NCBI GenBank assembly: GCA_037968815.1
Contig: JBBKWF010000008.1
Span: 186,001 to 250,000, forward strand
Source: Pseudopedobacter sp037968815
GTDB lineage: Bacteria > Bacteroidota > Bacteroidia > Sphingobacteriales > Sphingobacteriaceae
Direction of reading: 5' to 3'
Length of the DNA stretch: 64,000 nucleotides
The stretch's first letter is position 1. Each line of letters opens with the position of its first letter. A program made the translations under genes and the position numbers. Below the pieces are notes generated by a model. It was not told where the DNA came from, made no database searches, and was given only the letters and a program-made list of their open reading frames with translations. Positions 17,278-26,455 of this stretch are shown here, in pieces.

Positions 17278-20200
17278 ATGAAAAAAAACTGGTACTCGAC
17301 TTTATTGCTTTTTTGTAGTTTGATAATACTATCAAAGCAATCTCATTCTGCAACACAAATTCAACCAGAAGCTTTTGCTCCATGGGATAAAACCGTTTGG
17401 GGAAGTTATTATGATACAGAAGGAAGGGTTTTAAAGCCCTTTCCTATAAACGGAGATGTAATATTTGAAACACGTACCTCGCCTTGGGAATTGACTTTAA
17501 GTCCTGATTTTGTCGGGTCAACATTGTTTAGCATCCAGGGAAGAGGAATGACCGTAGATGGTAATGGCGTGGAGATTGACGCAACAGAAGCCGTTCATAG
17601 TCAAACTTTAACAAGAATGTACACTGCTGGCCAGCAAATATGGGATAACATTCGTTCCGTATCTTGTATCTATTATTCTCAATCAAAGCAAAGTGGTGTT
17701 GGAGCAACTGTGATAAAGAACTTCACCATTAAAGGTTTTTATCGCGGGGTAAGATTAGGAAATGCTGGCAGTCTCGCTGAAGACCATCCGGTTATTGTTG
17801 AGAACTGTATTCTCGCCAGAAATGTAATTGGTTTTTATACAAATGGAAATAATATACTTGTACAAAATAGCCAGATTATAGAAAACGGTTTTTGTGGAGT
17901 TTATTCAGGGTACAGGTCACGTAGTAATACATTTACAAATAACACATTCAGAGACAATGTATTGTTTCAGGGTCAGGCATCGTACGGAGATTTTGTAGGC
18001 GACACATATTATAATACTAATATAACAGATAACAATTTTGCCACATCATTGGTGAACAGCTCATCTCTAAAACATGTTGGCATTTCTATTTTTAGAAATG
18101 AAGGAGAAAGTGATAACGTAAGGGAAGATATCCCTCACAATAATGTAATTTCAGGAAATCAATTCAATAATCGTTCTCTTGCCATACATGTAGCATCCAG
18201 GATGGGGAGAAATCCAAATTACGATCTTGCAGAAGAAGGAAGAGATTATGCTTTTTATAATCAGATTAAAAATAACCAATTTAGTAACTGCGTGGTAGGG
18301 ATAAAAATCAATTCAGAAGGGAACACCATTGACGGTAATACTTTCACTAACACTACCTATCCAATTGTATTGCACCCCGTGTTTTTTGATCTAAAAAACA
18401 CCACCATTAACAACCAGTCCAATGAAACGGTATCAATTTGGTATGTTAAAAGTGATTATAGTTCAGTCCCTAATCAATCATATTTTTACGGTAATCAGGA
18501 TAATATAAATGGGTATATTCTTCGGGCAGAAAAGTACGTAGAGGTTTTTTCCACAACAGGCACTCCAAGTTTTAGTGCGTTGGGTGGTGTAAAAGCTGCA
18601 GAATTCAAACTTAACCCTGTAGCTCCAGAAGATTTACTTTGGGATCATCGGATGGGCAACCCAACAGTTAAAGCGTATGGAGAGTTTCAGGAAAATTTGG
18701 CTGGAGATGAAATTGTAGCGGTCTGGAGTCAGAAGATATCAAGAGTAAATAGTACTAATTATTACAGCATATTGATATTTGACAAGAACGGGACAGAAAT
18801 AAATAGAAGTGGTCGTTCGGTGGTAGAATGGTCACAATTAGCTGTTGGGTACTTTACAAGTATGGCCAGTAGTGGCGAGATGGAAATAGCAGCTGTTCCA
18901 AAAACGGCCATAGGTGGTAAATACCCGGTTTATATATTTAGAAGAGGGAGGGCAAACCCAGAAACTATCTTGTATCCTGATAATACCGATTCTAGTATCA
19001 AGATTAGTTCGGACTCCAATCATCGTTTGGTGGTTAGTTTTGGGAATACACAAAAGTCACTTTTGTCGTGGCAATTTACAGATGTAGAGGAAGGAAATAA
19101 CAGAGGAGACAACGCTACAGGAAATACAGATGGTAAAGAAACAACTATTGGTTCCTATATAACAGATATAGGCTTAGAGCCGTCATATTTAAAACGAGGA
19201 GCAGGAGTTGATGCTTCAACATCATTAACTCGTACTTTTACTGGTAAATTCCCTAACGGGGGCACAGAATCGGAAGCGATAAGCAATAATCGTTATTATG
19301 AGTTTACTGTGAAAGCGAAGTCTGACTTTAAAGTGTCTTTAAACACATTGCTTATAAAACTTAGGCGAAGTGGGGCAACAGCTCCAAATACCTTTAAATG
19401 GATGTACAGTGTAAACGCAGTAGGTAAACCTGATTCAGAGAAAGTTTTTACATTACTTTCTACTTTCACCTATTCAGTGATAGGGGATGTTACCAACGGA
19501 GATCTTCAAACTCCCATAAATCTTTCTACTTATAGTGCTTTGCAAAATGTAGATGAAAGTAAAGAGATTACATTTAGACTATACGCATGGGGTGCGACAG
19601 AAAGTAATACTAGCGTTTCTATTGGGCGGTTTGCTTTTGATTCCCCCTTTTATCAATCTGTCGTTTTAAATATAGAAGGAAATGTAGAACCTTTTGTACT
19701 GCCTAGTACACAAAAGTCACTTTTGTCATGGCAATTTACAGATGTAGAGGAAGGAAATAACAGAGGAGACAACGCTACAGGAAATACAAATGGCAAAGAA
19801 ACCACTGTTGGTTCCTATATAACTGATTTAAGTATAGAGCGATCTTATTTAACACGAGGAGCAGGAGTGGAGCTTTCCTCATCATTAGTTCGTACTTTTA
19901 ATGGGAAGTTTCCTGATGGAGGCACAGAAGCGGAAGCGATAAGCAACAATCGTTATTACGAGTTTACTGTCAAGGCTAAGCCGGATTTTAAAGTGTCTTT
20001 AAGTACCTTACTTATAAAACTAAGGCGAACTGGAACTACAGCTCCCAATACCTTTAAATGGATGTACAGTATAAATGCAACAGGGAAACCTGACTCAGAG
20101 AAAGTTTTCACAGCACTTTCTACTTTTACTTATTCAGTAATAGAGGATGCTACAAACGGAGATTTTCAGGCTCCCATAGATCTTGCCAACTTTAGCGCTT

Positions 20201-20895
20201 TGCAGAATGTAGATGGAAGTAAAGAAATTACCATCAGACTGTATGCATGGGGTGCGACAGCAACTAATACTAGCGTTGCTATTGGACGGTTTTCTTTTGA
20301 TTCTCCCTATAATGAATCTGTCGTTTTAAATGTTGAAGGAAATGTTGAGCCTTTTATACTGCCTGTTAAACTGACCTCTTTTACAGCAAAGAGCACAAGC
20401 AATACCATACAGCTAAATTGGATAACCGCATCAGAACAAAATAACTCTTATTTCGAAATATTTAAGGTTATGGAGAATGATGAAAAGCAGAGTATTGGTA
20501 GGGTAGGAGGTAAAGGGACAAGTTCTGACTTAAACAATTATTCTTTTATAGATTATAACCCAATAAAAGGTGAAAACTATTATCAACTGCAACAAGTAGA
20601 CTATAATGGTACAAGTAATCTGTCTGATGTTGTTATGGCAAGTTTTTCTTTAGGTAACGATGCACTAAAGGTTTATGCTCCGCCAACAGAGCAATATGTT
20701 ATGTTATTTGTCAATAGCAATAATAAAAACACTAAAAAAGAAGTTATTATAATAACAGATTTATCTGGAAGAGTATTGTTAAAAGCTCCTTTACAATTGG
20801 AGTATGGGCAAAATACTATACAACTACCAATACTTCTAAGCCAAGGTATATACGTAGCTCAACTACAAAATAAGACAGTAAAGTTTATTAAGTAA
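17278..20895 (+). CDS. Secreted beta-helix protein with two ~190-residue modules and a T9SS sorting domain
   Basis: About 1,205 residues from ATG 17278, which gives a clean signal peptide (MKKNWYSTLLLFCSLIILSK); a GTG 18 bases upstream is less likely. Order: a right-handed beta-helix of NosD/pectin-lyase type (about 30-450, with NNTFRDN, GNQFNNRS, GNTIDGNTF), a beta-rich linker (about 450-590), two tandem copies of the ~190-residue module (about 590-810 and 810-1030), then PVKLTSFTAKS and the T9SS sorting domain (about 1030-1205). The two modules arise from an in-frame 660-base DNA duplication. The fold fits a surface polysaccharide lyase or epimerase, or a binding scaffold, but catalytic residues were not identified. 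Confidence 0.8.
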   Translation: MKKNWYSTLLLFCSLIILSKQSHSATQIQPEAFAPWDKTVWGSYYDTEGRVLKPFPINGDVIFETRTSPWELTLSPDFVGSTLFSIQGRGMTVDGNGVEIDATEAVHSQTLTRMYTAGQQIWDNIRSVSCIYYSQSKQSGVGATVIKNFTIKGFYRGVRLGNAGSLAEDHPVIVENCILARNVIGFYTNGNNILVQNSQIIENGFCGVYSGYRSRSNTFTNNTFRDNVLFQGQASYGDFVGDTYYNTNITDNNFATSLVNSSSLKHVGISIFRNEGESDNVREDIPHNNVISGNQFNNRSLAIHVASRMGRNPNYDLAEEGRDYAFYNQIKNNQFSNCVVGIKINSEGNTIDGNTFTNTTYPIVLHPVFFDLKNTTINNQSNETVSIWYVKSDYSSVPNQSYFYGNQDNINGYILRAEKYVEVFSTTGTPSFSALGGVKAAEFKLNPVAPEDLLWDHRMGNPTVKAYGEFQENLAGDEIVAVWSQKISRVNSTNYYSILIFDKNGTEINRSGRSVVEWSQLAVGYFTSMASSGEMEIAAVPKTAIGGKYPVYIFRRGRANPETILYPDNTDSSIKISSDSNHRLVVSFGNTQKSLLSWQFTDVEEGNNRGDNATGNTDGKETTIGSYITDIGLEPSYLKRGAGVDASTSLTRTFTGKFPNGGTESEAISNNRYYEFTVKAKSDFKVSLNTLLIKLRRSGATAPNTFKWMYSVNAVGKPDSEKVFTLLSTFTYSVIGDVTNGDLQTPINLSTYSALQNVDESKEITFRLYAWGATESNTSVSIGRFAFDSPFYQSVVLNIEGNVEPFVLPSTQKSLLSWQFTDVEEGNNRGDNATGNTNGKETTVGSYITDLSIERSYLTRGAGVELSSSLVRTFNGKFPDGGTEAEAISNNRYYEFTVKAKPDFKVSLSTLLIKLRRTGTTAPNTFKWMYSINATGKPDSEKVFTALSTFTYSVIEDATNGDFQAPIDLANFSALQNVDGSKEITIRLYAWGATATNTSVAIGRFSFDSPYNESVVLNVEGNVEPFILPVKLTSFTAKSTSNTIQLNWITASEQNNSYFEIFKVMENDEKQSIGRVGGKGTSSDLNNYSFIDYNPIKGENYYQLQQVDYNGTSNLSDVVMASFSLGNDALKVYAPPTEQYVMLFVNSNNKNTKKEVIIITDLSGRVLLKAPLQLEYGQNTIQLPILLSQGIYVAQLQNKTVKFIK
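19047..20366 (+). repeat. In-frame tandem duplication, two 660-base units
   Basis: Units 19047-19706 and 19707-20366 align without any insertion or deletion at the points checked. Some 60-base blocks differ at only two positions, others at about eleven. The result is two copies of a 220-codon segment containing one module each. The pattern indicates a fairly recent duplication inside the gene. Confidence 0.9.
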
Positions 20896-20903
20896 CGAAA
20901 AGG

Positions 20904-21821
20904 ATGAAAAGAATATTTAAGAGTATGAGATGGTGTTTAGTGTTGGTGTTTGTTCTTTTTTCTTCCACTTTATTTAGTCAAGAAAAGATTATTCCCTTAT
21001 ACCCAGAAGGTGTGCCTAATTCAAAGCAAGTACCTTTTGATTACATTGAGGAATTTTCAAATAGCCATATACGCTTTGTCTCTGAACCTACAATTACAGC
21101 TTATTTGCCGTCAAAAGATAAGGCTACGGGCACTGCTGTAGTTATATGTCCGGGTGGTGGTTATGGTTTTTTAACCGTCATTAAAGAAGGGGAAGCTATA
21201 GCAAAACAGTTTAATGAATTAGGTGTTGCTGCTTTTGTATTAAAGTATCGCTTACCTAGTGATTTAATTATGTTAGATAAATCAATTGGACCATTACAAG
21301 ATGGTCAACGAGCTATTCAACTTGTTCGTGAGCATTCCGCAGAGTGGGGTGTCAACCCAGATAAAATAGGGGTTATAGGCTTTTCTGCTGGTGGGCATTT
21401 AGCGTCTACAATTGCAACACACTTTAATAAGGTGGTGATAGATAATCCTAAATCTATAAGTGTACGTCCTAATTTTGCTTTGCTACTATACCCAGTTATA
21501 TCATTTGTAGATCACGCTCATAAAGGCTCTGCAAATAAGCTAATTGGTGCAAACCCTACTCAAAGTATGCTCGACCTTTACAGTAATGAGAAACAGGTTA
21601 CAGTAGATACGCCACCTACATTTATTGTTCATGCTCAAAATGATAAAACTGTAAGTATAGAGAATAGTCTTGGATTTTATCAAGCATTATTAAAAAATAA
21701 TGTAAAGGCAGAGATGCATTTGTATCAGGCTGGTGGGCATGGTTTCGGGTTAAATAATAAATCAACTTCTGACCAGTGGTTTGATCGTTGCTTGAATTTT
21801 TTGTCGCAGAATGGATTTTAG
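20904..21821 (+). CDS. Secreted alpha/beta hydrolase, acetyl-xylan esterase-like
   Basis: 305 residues with a signal peptide (1 to about 26). Alpha/beta-hydrolase hallmarks are an oxyanion-hole PGGGYG near 82-87, the nucleophile elbow GFSAGG (Ser161), an acid at D247 in AQNDKTV and H279 in GGHGFG. These are correctly ordered for a Ser-Asp-His triad. The arrangement matches the esterase_D/BD-FAE-like group, which includes acetyl-xylan and feruloyl esterases of gut and soil Bacteroidota. A role in removing acetyl or similar esters from the glycan is likely but inferred. It begins 8 bases after the beta-helix/module gene, hence the same operon. Confidence 0.8.
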   Translation: MKRIFKSMRWCLVLVFVLFSSTLFSQEKIIPLYPEGVPNSKQVPFDYIEEFSNSHIRFVSEPTITAYLPSKDKATGTAVVICPGGGYGFLTVIKEGEAIAKQFNELGVAAFVLKYRLPSDLIMLDKSIGPLQDGQRAIQLVREHSAEWGVNPDKIGVIGFSAGGHLASTIATHFNKVVIDNPKSISVRPNFALLLYPVISFVDHAHKGSANKLIGANPTQSMLDLYSNEKQVTVDTPPTFIVHAQNDKTVSIENSLGFYQALLKNNVKAEMHLYQAGGHGFGLNNKSTSDQWFDRCLNFLSQNGF

Positions 21822-22532
21822 CCTTATGGCTTAAACTAAACTATAGCGTAATATGGTATGCAGATTTAATTAACCTATTTCACTGCCTTATGTATTAGAT
21901 TTAATATTATGGTGTCTTCCTGACCATGATCTGATAAGTATTTCTTTTGGTGCATTCACTTTCTGATCATCATATTATACAATTATACTCCATTTTTGAA
22001 ACCTAGTGGCTTACTATAGTTATGCCATTTACTATTGGATTCTTTCGAATTGTTTTTTATATTCTTGCTTAATAAGCTTCCGTTTCTTACATCTATGTTA
22101 AAAGTAGAAAAACATAATGTTAACTTACTATTAAGTTTTGTAAAAATGGGCTTAATTTATTGCTTTTGAGCTTTTTAAGATTAAGTTTGCGCCTTCAGAG
22201 GCCTAATGCTAACATAGTATAGGTGAAATTTTAGGATGATTAATATGTTGATTTTTAGTTTGTTATGTTTTCCTGTTAAAGATGAAAATGCTTTCGAATT
22301 ATTTCGTCCATGTTGTCATAGATAGTCTAATCACATGAAAATTAATGTTTTATAAGAAGATTGTTCTAATTATTAATTGTTTTATGATAATATAGTATAT
22401 ATATCTGATAATCTATACAAAGGTCTTCAATATGCATCTTGGTATCTTTAAAAATATTAACCAATTACTCTATTTCTTACGCCTCGCCGTAGATAGAGCT
22501 AGACTTAAATTATTTCTCAATATAAAATCTTT
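21822..22532 (+). other. Longest intergenic region, upstream of the core PUL
   Basis: 711 bases with no coding signal found on either strand. A GATAATATAG element lies at 22386-22395, followed by a second GATAAT at 22407. The sequence TAGCCTTATGGCTTA just after the previous stop could form a weak hairpin. The position makes this the likely promoter region for the PUL. Confidence 0.6.
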
Positions 22533-23819
22533 ATGATCTTAGCTTTTTTTGATATAAAATTGAACGCTAATTTGAAAAAATATATAGCTGTTATGCTGTT
22601 TATTTTAATGGGTTCGTTTTTAGTAAGTGCTCAAAAAGTTCCAGGAGTTGTTGTTACAAAATCAGTAGGAGGTAGCTTTGTAGCTTCGCCTGCTATAGTT
22701 GTAATGTCTGACGGTAGTTACATTGTTTCTCATGACAGGTACGGAGGGATATATAAAAGTACACCTAGAGTTACCGAGGTGTATCGCTCTGAAGATAAAG
22801 GAGAAACATGGAAAAAACAGGGTGAAGTAAGCAGGATGTACTGGGCTTCATTATTTGTTCATGATAATGTTTTGTACCTTATGGGTACAACAGGCTCTAT
22901 CGGGGATGTGGTAATCGCTAAGTCTACCGATAAAGGAGAAAGCTGGACTTCGGCTAGAAATGCTAAAACAGGTATTTTGTTTGAAGGTCGTTACCACACG
23001 GCTCCAACAGCAGTAGTTATACATAATGGGAGAGTATGGAAAGCTTATGAAGATGATCCTGATGCTGATAATCCACGAAGATTTGAAGCTTTAGTTGTTT
23101 CAGCTCCAGTGAACTCAGATTTATTAAAGGCAAAAAACTGGAAAAGAAGCAATGGGGTTGTTTTTGACCCGACCTTGTTAAACGCAAGACTGCCAATTTG
23201 GAGAGAAGGAAATATGGTGGTTGCGCCAAATGGTGATTTAGTGAACTTGATAAGATTAGAAACACGTCAAAAACCAAAAGATACTTATAAGTTACATGGT
23301 ATCGCAGAAGGAATGCTTAGGTATGAAGTAGCAGGAAAGCTGTCGGTTTCTCCTGATGGTGAAAAGATTTCTTTTGATACTAAAACAGGCTTGGTTCATT
23401 TTCCAGGAGCCGAGACTAAGTTTACTGTTCGTTACGATTCAGTTTCTAAAAAATACTGGAGCTTAGTAAATAAAGTAACCGCTAACAAGCCTGGCTCTTC
23501 TTTTAAAACCTTACCAAATCATCAACGTAATGTGGTAATGTTAATTTCATCTCCAGATTTGGTGAATTGGACAGAAAATACAAAAGTTTTAAGATGGAGC
23601 GAAGGGAAAACCATTACAGTTAAAAACCCGGAAGATGGGTATGCCTTTCAATATTTAGATTTTGTGTTTGATGGTAATGATATAGTTGCGGTTTCAAGAA
23701 CTGCTTGGGGGTCTATAAATTATCATGATTCCAACTATATCACATTTCATCGATTTAAAAATTTCAGAACAATGACTATGGGTGATTCTCCACCAGATTT
23801 TGCCGATAGTGTTAATTAA
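22533..23819 (+). CDS. Secreted Asp-box (sialidase-fold) six-bladed propeller protein
   Basis: 428 residues with a leader ending VSAQ (about residue 34). Two Asp-box motifs are clear: SEDKGETW and STDKGESW. Homologous landmarks shared with the proteins at 33364 and 35152 are HTAPTAVVIHNGRVWKAYED, HFPGAETKFTVRYDSVSKKYW and NQRNVVM-like, then FQYLDFVFDGNDIVAVSRTAW. The position of the sialidase FRIP motif reads FVASPAIVVMSDG, without the arginine that binds the carboxylate of sialic acid, so a sialidase label would be unsafe. It is more likely a glycosidase or lyase of related fold. The gene encoding a free module follows after 18 bases. Confidence 0.75.
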   Translation: MILAFFDIKLNANLKKYIAVMLFILMGSFLVSAQKVPGVVVTKSVGGSFVASPAIVVMSDGSYIVSHDRYGGIYKSTPRVTEVYRSEDKGETWKKQGEVSRMYWASLFVHDNVLYLMGTTGSIGDVVIAKSTDKGESWTSARNAKTGILFEGRYHTAPTAVVIHNGRVWKAYEDDPDADNPRRFEALVVSAPVNSDLLKAKNWKRSNGVVFDPTLLNARLPIWREGNMVVAPNGDLVNLIRLETRQKPKDTYKLHGIAEGMLRYEVAGKLSVSPDGEKISFDTKTGLVHFPGAETKFTVRYDSVSKKYWSLVNKVTANKPGSSFKTLPNHQRNVVMLISSPDLVNWTENTKVLRWSEGKTITVKNPEDGYAFQYLDFVFDGNDIVAVSRTAWGSINYHDSNYITFHRFKNFRTMTMGDSPPDFADSVN

Positions 23820-23837
23820 ATAAGTAAAACAATAAAA

Positions 23838-24491
23838 ATGAAAATTATGAAGAAGACAATTTTATCCAAAGTATTAGCTTTAAGTTTATTTATGCTGATA
23901 AGCACTGTTGGTTATAGTCAAATAGTAGCATGGCAGTTTGCCTTACCTACAGCCTCAGATGGTAAAGACCGATCAGCAAAAGCAACTACAAATGATGCTA
24001 ACCTTGAACAGTCTGTTTTAACTCGTGGACCTAATGCAGTTATAAAACAAGGAAACACCAGAGGTTTTAGTGGGAATTTTCCTGCAGATGGAACATTTGC
24101 TGACGCTAAAAAATCAGGTGCATTTTACCAATTCACTATAAAAGGTAAAAAAGGCTATAAGGTTTCATTATCATCCTTAGATGCCGTATTAAGACGTCAA
24201 GCAGAATCAGCACACATTTACCGTTGGATGTATAGCTTAAACGGAAAAGATTTCGTAGAAGTTGGTAGTGATGATGTTATTATTAATGAGTTAAGTAATA
24301 ACGGCGAAAAACAACCAAGAATTGATTTGTCTGGAGTTAAAGACTTACAAAAGGTTTCTTCATCAAAAACTATAACATTCAGAATTTATGCTTGGGGTGG
24401 TATTTCAGGGAAACAAACTGCTTTTGGTTTTGGTAAATCTAATACTAAAGGAAGCAATGTGATTGCCGTTAACGGGAGCGTAGCTAAATAA
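23838..24491 (+). CDS. Secreted single-module protein (~190-residue unknown module)
   Basis: 217 residues: signal peptide (to about residue 27, GYSQ) and a single copy of the module. Landmarks: IVAWQF, SVLTRGPN, FYQFTIKGKKGYKVSLSSL, LRRQ, YRWMYSLNGKDF, IDLSGVKDLQKV, TFRIYAWGG, FGFGKS and a closing VNGSVAK. There is no lipobox and no T9SS tail. The gene follows the Asp-box gene by 18 bases and precedes a terminator. In the protein at 35152 the same two parts are fused, which suggests that this free module works with the preceding Asp-box protein. Its beta-rich composition with conserved aromatic residues would suit glycan binding. I do not recognise a named family. Confidence 0.8.
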   Translation: MKIMKKTILSKVLALSLFMLISTVGYSQIVAWQFALPTASDGKDRSAKATTNDANLEQSVLTRGPNAVIKQGNTRGFSGNFPADGTFADAKKSGAFYQFTIKGKKGYKVSLSSLDAVLRRQAESAHIYRWMYSLNGKDFVEVGSDDVIINELSNNGEKQPRIDLSGVKDLQKVSSSKTITFRIYAWGGISGKQTAFGFGKSNTKGSNVIAVNGSVAK

Positions 24492-24504
24492 TAATTAACA
24501 CAAA

Positions 24505-24546
24505 TTGTAGAGCGTGAAATAGCAATACTTTACGCTCTACATTTTA
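24505..24546 (+). terminator. Hairpin terminator inside the PUL
   Basis: TGTAGAGCGT pairs with ACGCTCTACA across an AT-rich loop (24506-24541) and is followed by TTTTAATAA. A smaller hairpin, GTGAGA/TCTCAC, sits just downstream at 24556-24573. Confidence 0.8.
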
Positions 24547-24611
24547 ATAATATACGTGAGAAAAAAATCTCACTATTAAAATAAATTATAAACAACTTAA
24601 AAAAACAAATT

Positions 24612-26405
24612 ATGAAAAAAAGTTACTTTATTTTTTGCTTAGCAGTACTTATGGTAAGTGCTCACTCGCAAGTTTTTGCGCAAATTTTGGAATGGGATTT
24701 TTATACAAATAATGCCAAGGCTGCTACTTTTGGCTCGACTTATAATGACCCAAATGTAAGTGCATCCGTTTTATCTAGAGGAGCTGGTGCCTCTGCTACA
24801 ACATCAGGTTATTCTTACGGTTTTGCAGTTTCATTTACAGGTTCTGCTATAGATTATGCAACTGCAGTAGCAAATGATTCTTATGTAGAGTTCTCAACAA
24901 CATCTACTACACACCTTATATCTTTATCAGGTATAGATGTGAAGTTAAGAGTACAGGCTGCAGGTGGTCAGCCAGCAAATAAATATAGATGGGCTTATAA
25001 AAAGACCGGAGAACCAGGTTTTACGCCAATAGGTCCGGCGGTTACGACTATTACTATTGGTGATGATGCAGGAATAGTACAACCTACATTGAATTTAGCT
25101 GGTATAACAGCATTACAAAACATTGCAACAAATACCGAAGTAACTTTCAGGTTATATGCCTGGGGAGGTAATGGAGCTTCAAGTCTTTCTACCACCGCAA
25201 TCGGTAAATCAAATTCATCACAAAGCTCTGCATCACTTATGCTAAGAGGTATAACCACTTTAGCTACTGCTTCACTTTCTACTAACCCAGAAATAGCTTC
25301 TTGGCAGTTTCTTGATATCGCTGATCCTTCTCCAGCTACAGTTGTTGCTACGGCTAAAGATGCCAACTTAAGTACTTCTGTATTGTCTAGAGGTGCAGGT
25401 TTAACAGCAGGTGATTTTGCAAATGCTTATATATCAACCATGGGTATTACATCAACAAGCCTTGTGGATGCAGAAGCGGCAAATGAATATTACCAATTTG
25501 AATTTAAATCTGCCACAGGTTATGTAGCAACAATAGACGAAATATTATATAGATACAGATCATTTGATCCAACAGGTCCTTCAGATTATCAGTGGAAGTA
25601 CAGCTTAGATGGTACTACTTTTACAAATGTAGGTTCTGCAGGTTTGCTTAACAAAAAAACTGATGGTTCTGATATGTACCTTGATGTAAGTGGTGTTGCG
25701 GCACTTAAAAACATTGCCACAGCTGCAACTGTAACTTTTAGATTATACGTATGGAATAATAGTAGTGAAGTAGCTGCAACTGGTTTTGGTAGGTTTGCAC
25801 ATGCAACGTCAAGCTTTAATAGCATTTACTTCAAAGGAAAAGTAGTTGAAGAATCTACTTTACCAGTAAAACTTACTTCTTTCACAGGTAAAAAAGAGTT
25901 AAACGGTATAAATTTAATGTGGCAAACAGCTTCAGAAAACAACAACTCTCATTTCGAAGTTTACAAGTCATCAACTGGCAAACCTAATGTTTTAGTAGGT
26001 AAAGTAAACGGCTTAGGTAACAGTACATCATTAAACAATTACAGTTTGATGGACTACAGCCCAGCTAGCGGTACAAATTACTACCAGTTAATTCAGGTTG
26101 ATAAAGATGGTGAGCGTCAAGAATTTGATGTCATCAGTGTAAACAATACCATTGATGAGGTAGCAGGTATGAAAGTTTATTCTACAGAAACTTCGGTACA
26201 GGTTAACATTAAAGGTGCTACAGCGGGAGCAGGTTTATTGCAAATTATTGATATCAACGGACGTGTTGTTTATAAAGGAGCAGTTAATTTAACTGGTACT
26301 AACACTGATAGCGTTGAAGTTCTTTTTTCAAATAGTAAAGGAGTTTACATAGCTACATTAACAACAAGTAGTAACCAAGTGTTAACTACAAAGTTTGTGT
26401 GGTAA
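24612..26405 (+). CDS. Secreted two-module protein with T9SS sorting domain
   Basis: 597 residues: signal peptide (to about 24, VFAQ), module A (about 25-215: LEWDF, SVLSRGAG, YRWAYKKTG, FRLYAWGGNG), module B (about 225-415: IASWQF, SVLSRGAG, YQWKYSLDGTTF, FRLYVWNN, GFGRF), then LPVKLTSFTGKKE and a T9SS type A sorting domain (about 420-597) ending GVYIATL plus a basic and aromatic tail. No catalytic domain is present, so it is best seen as a surface-anchored binding protein. It lies directly before susC with a 50-base gap, a place often taken by surface glycan-binding proteins. Confidence 0.8.
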   Translation: MKKSYFIFCLAVLMVSAHSQVFAQILEWDFYTNNAKAATFGSTYNDPNVSASVLSRGAGASATTSGYSYGFAVSFTGSAIDYATAVANDSYVEFSTTSTTHLISLSGIDVKLRVQAAGGQPANKYRWAYKKTGEPGFTPIGPAVTTITIGDDAGIVQPTLNLAGITALQNIATNTEVTFRLYAWGGNGASSLSTTAIGKSNSSQSSASLMLRGITTLATASLSTNPEIASWQFLDIADPSPATVVATAKDANLSTSVLSRGAGLTAGDFANAYISTMGITSTSLVDAEAANEYYQFEFKSATGYVATIDEILYRYRSFDPTGPSDYQWKYSLDGTTFTNVGSAGLLNKKTDGSDMYLDVSGVAALKNIATAATVTFRLYVWNNSSEVAATGFGRFAHATSSFNSIYFKGKVVEESTLPVKLTSFTGKKELNGINLMWQTASENNNSHFEVYKSSTGKPNVLVGKVNGLGNSTSLNNYSLMDYSPASGTNYYQLIQVDKDGERQEFDVISVNNTIDEVAGMKVYSTETSVQVNIKGATAGAGLLQIIDINGRVVYKGAVNLTGTNTDSVEVLFSNSKGVYIATLTTSSNQVLTTKFVW

Positions 26406-26455
26406 TTATTAAGTTAAACCAAACAAACAATTCACATACATAATTTAAATTAAAG

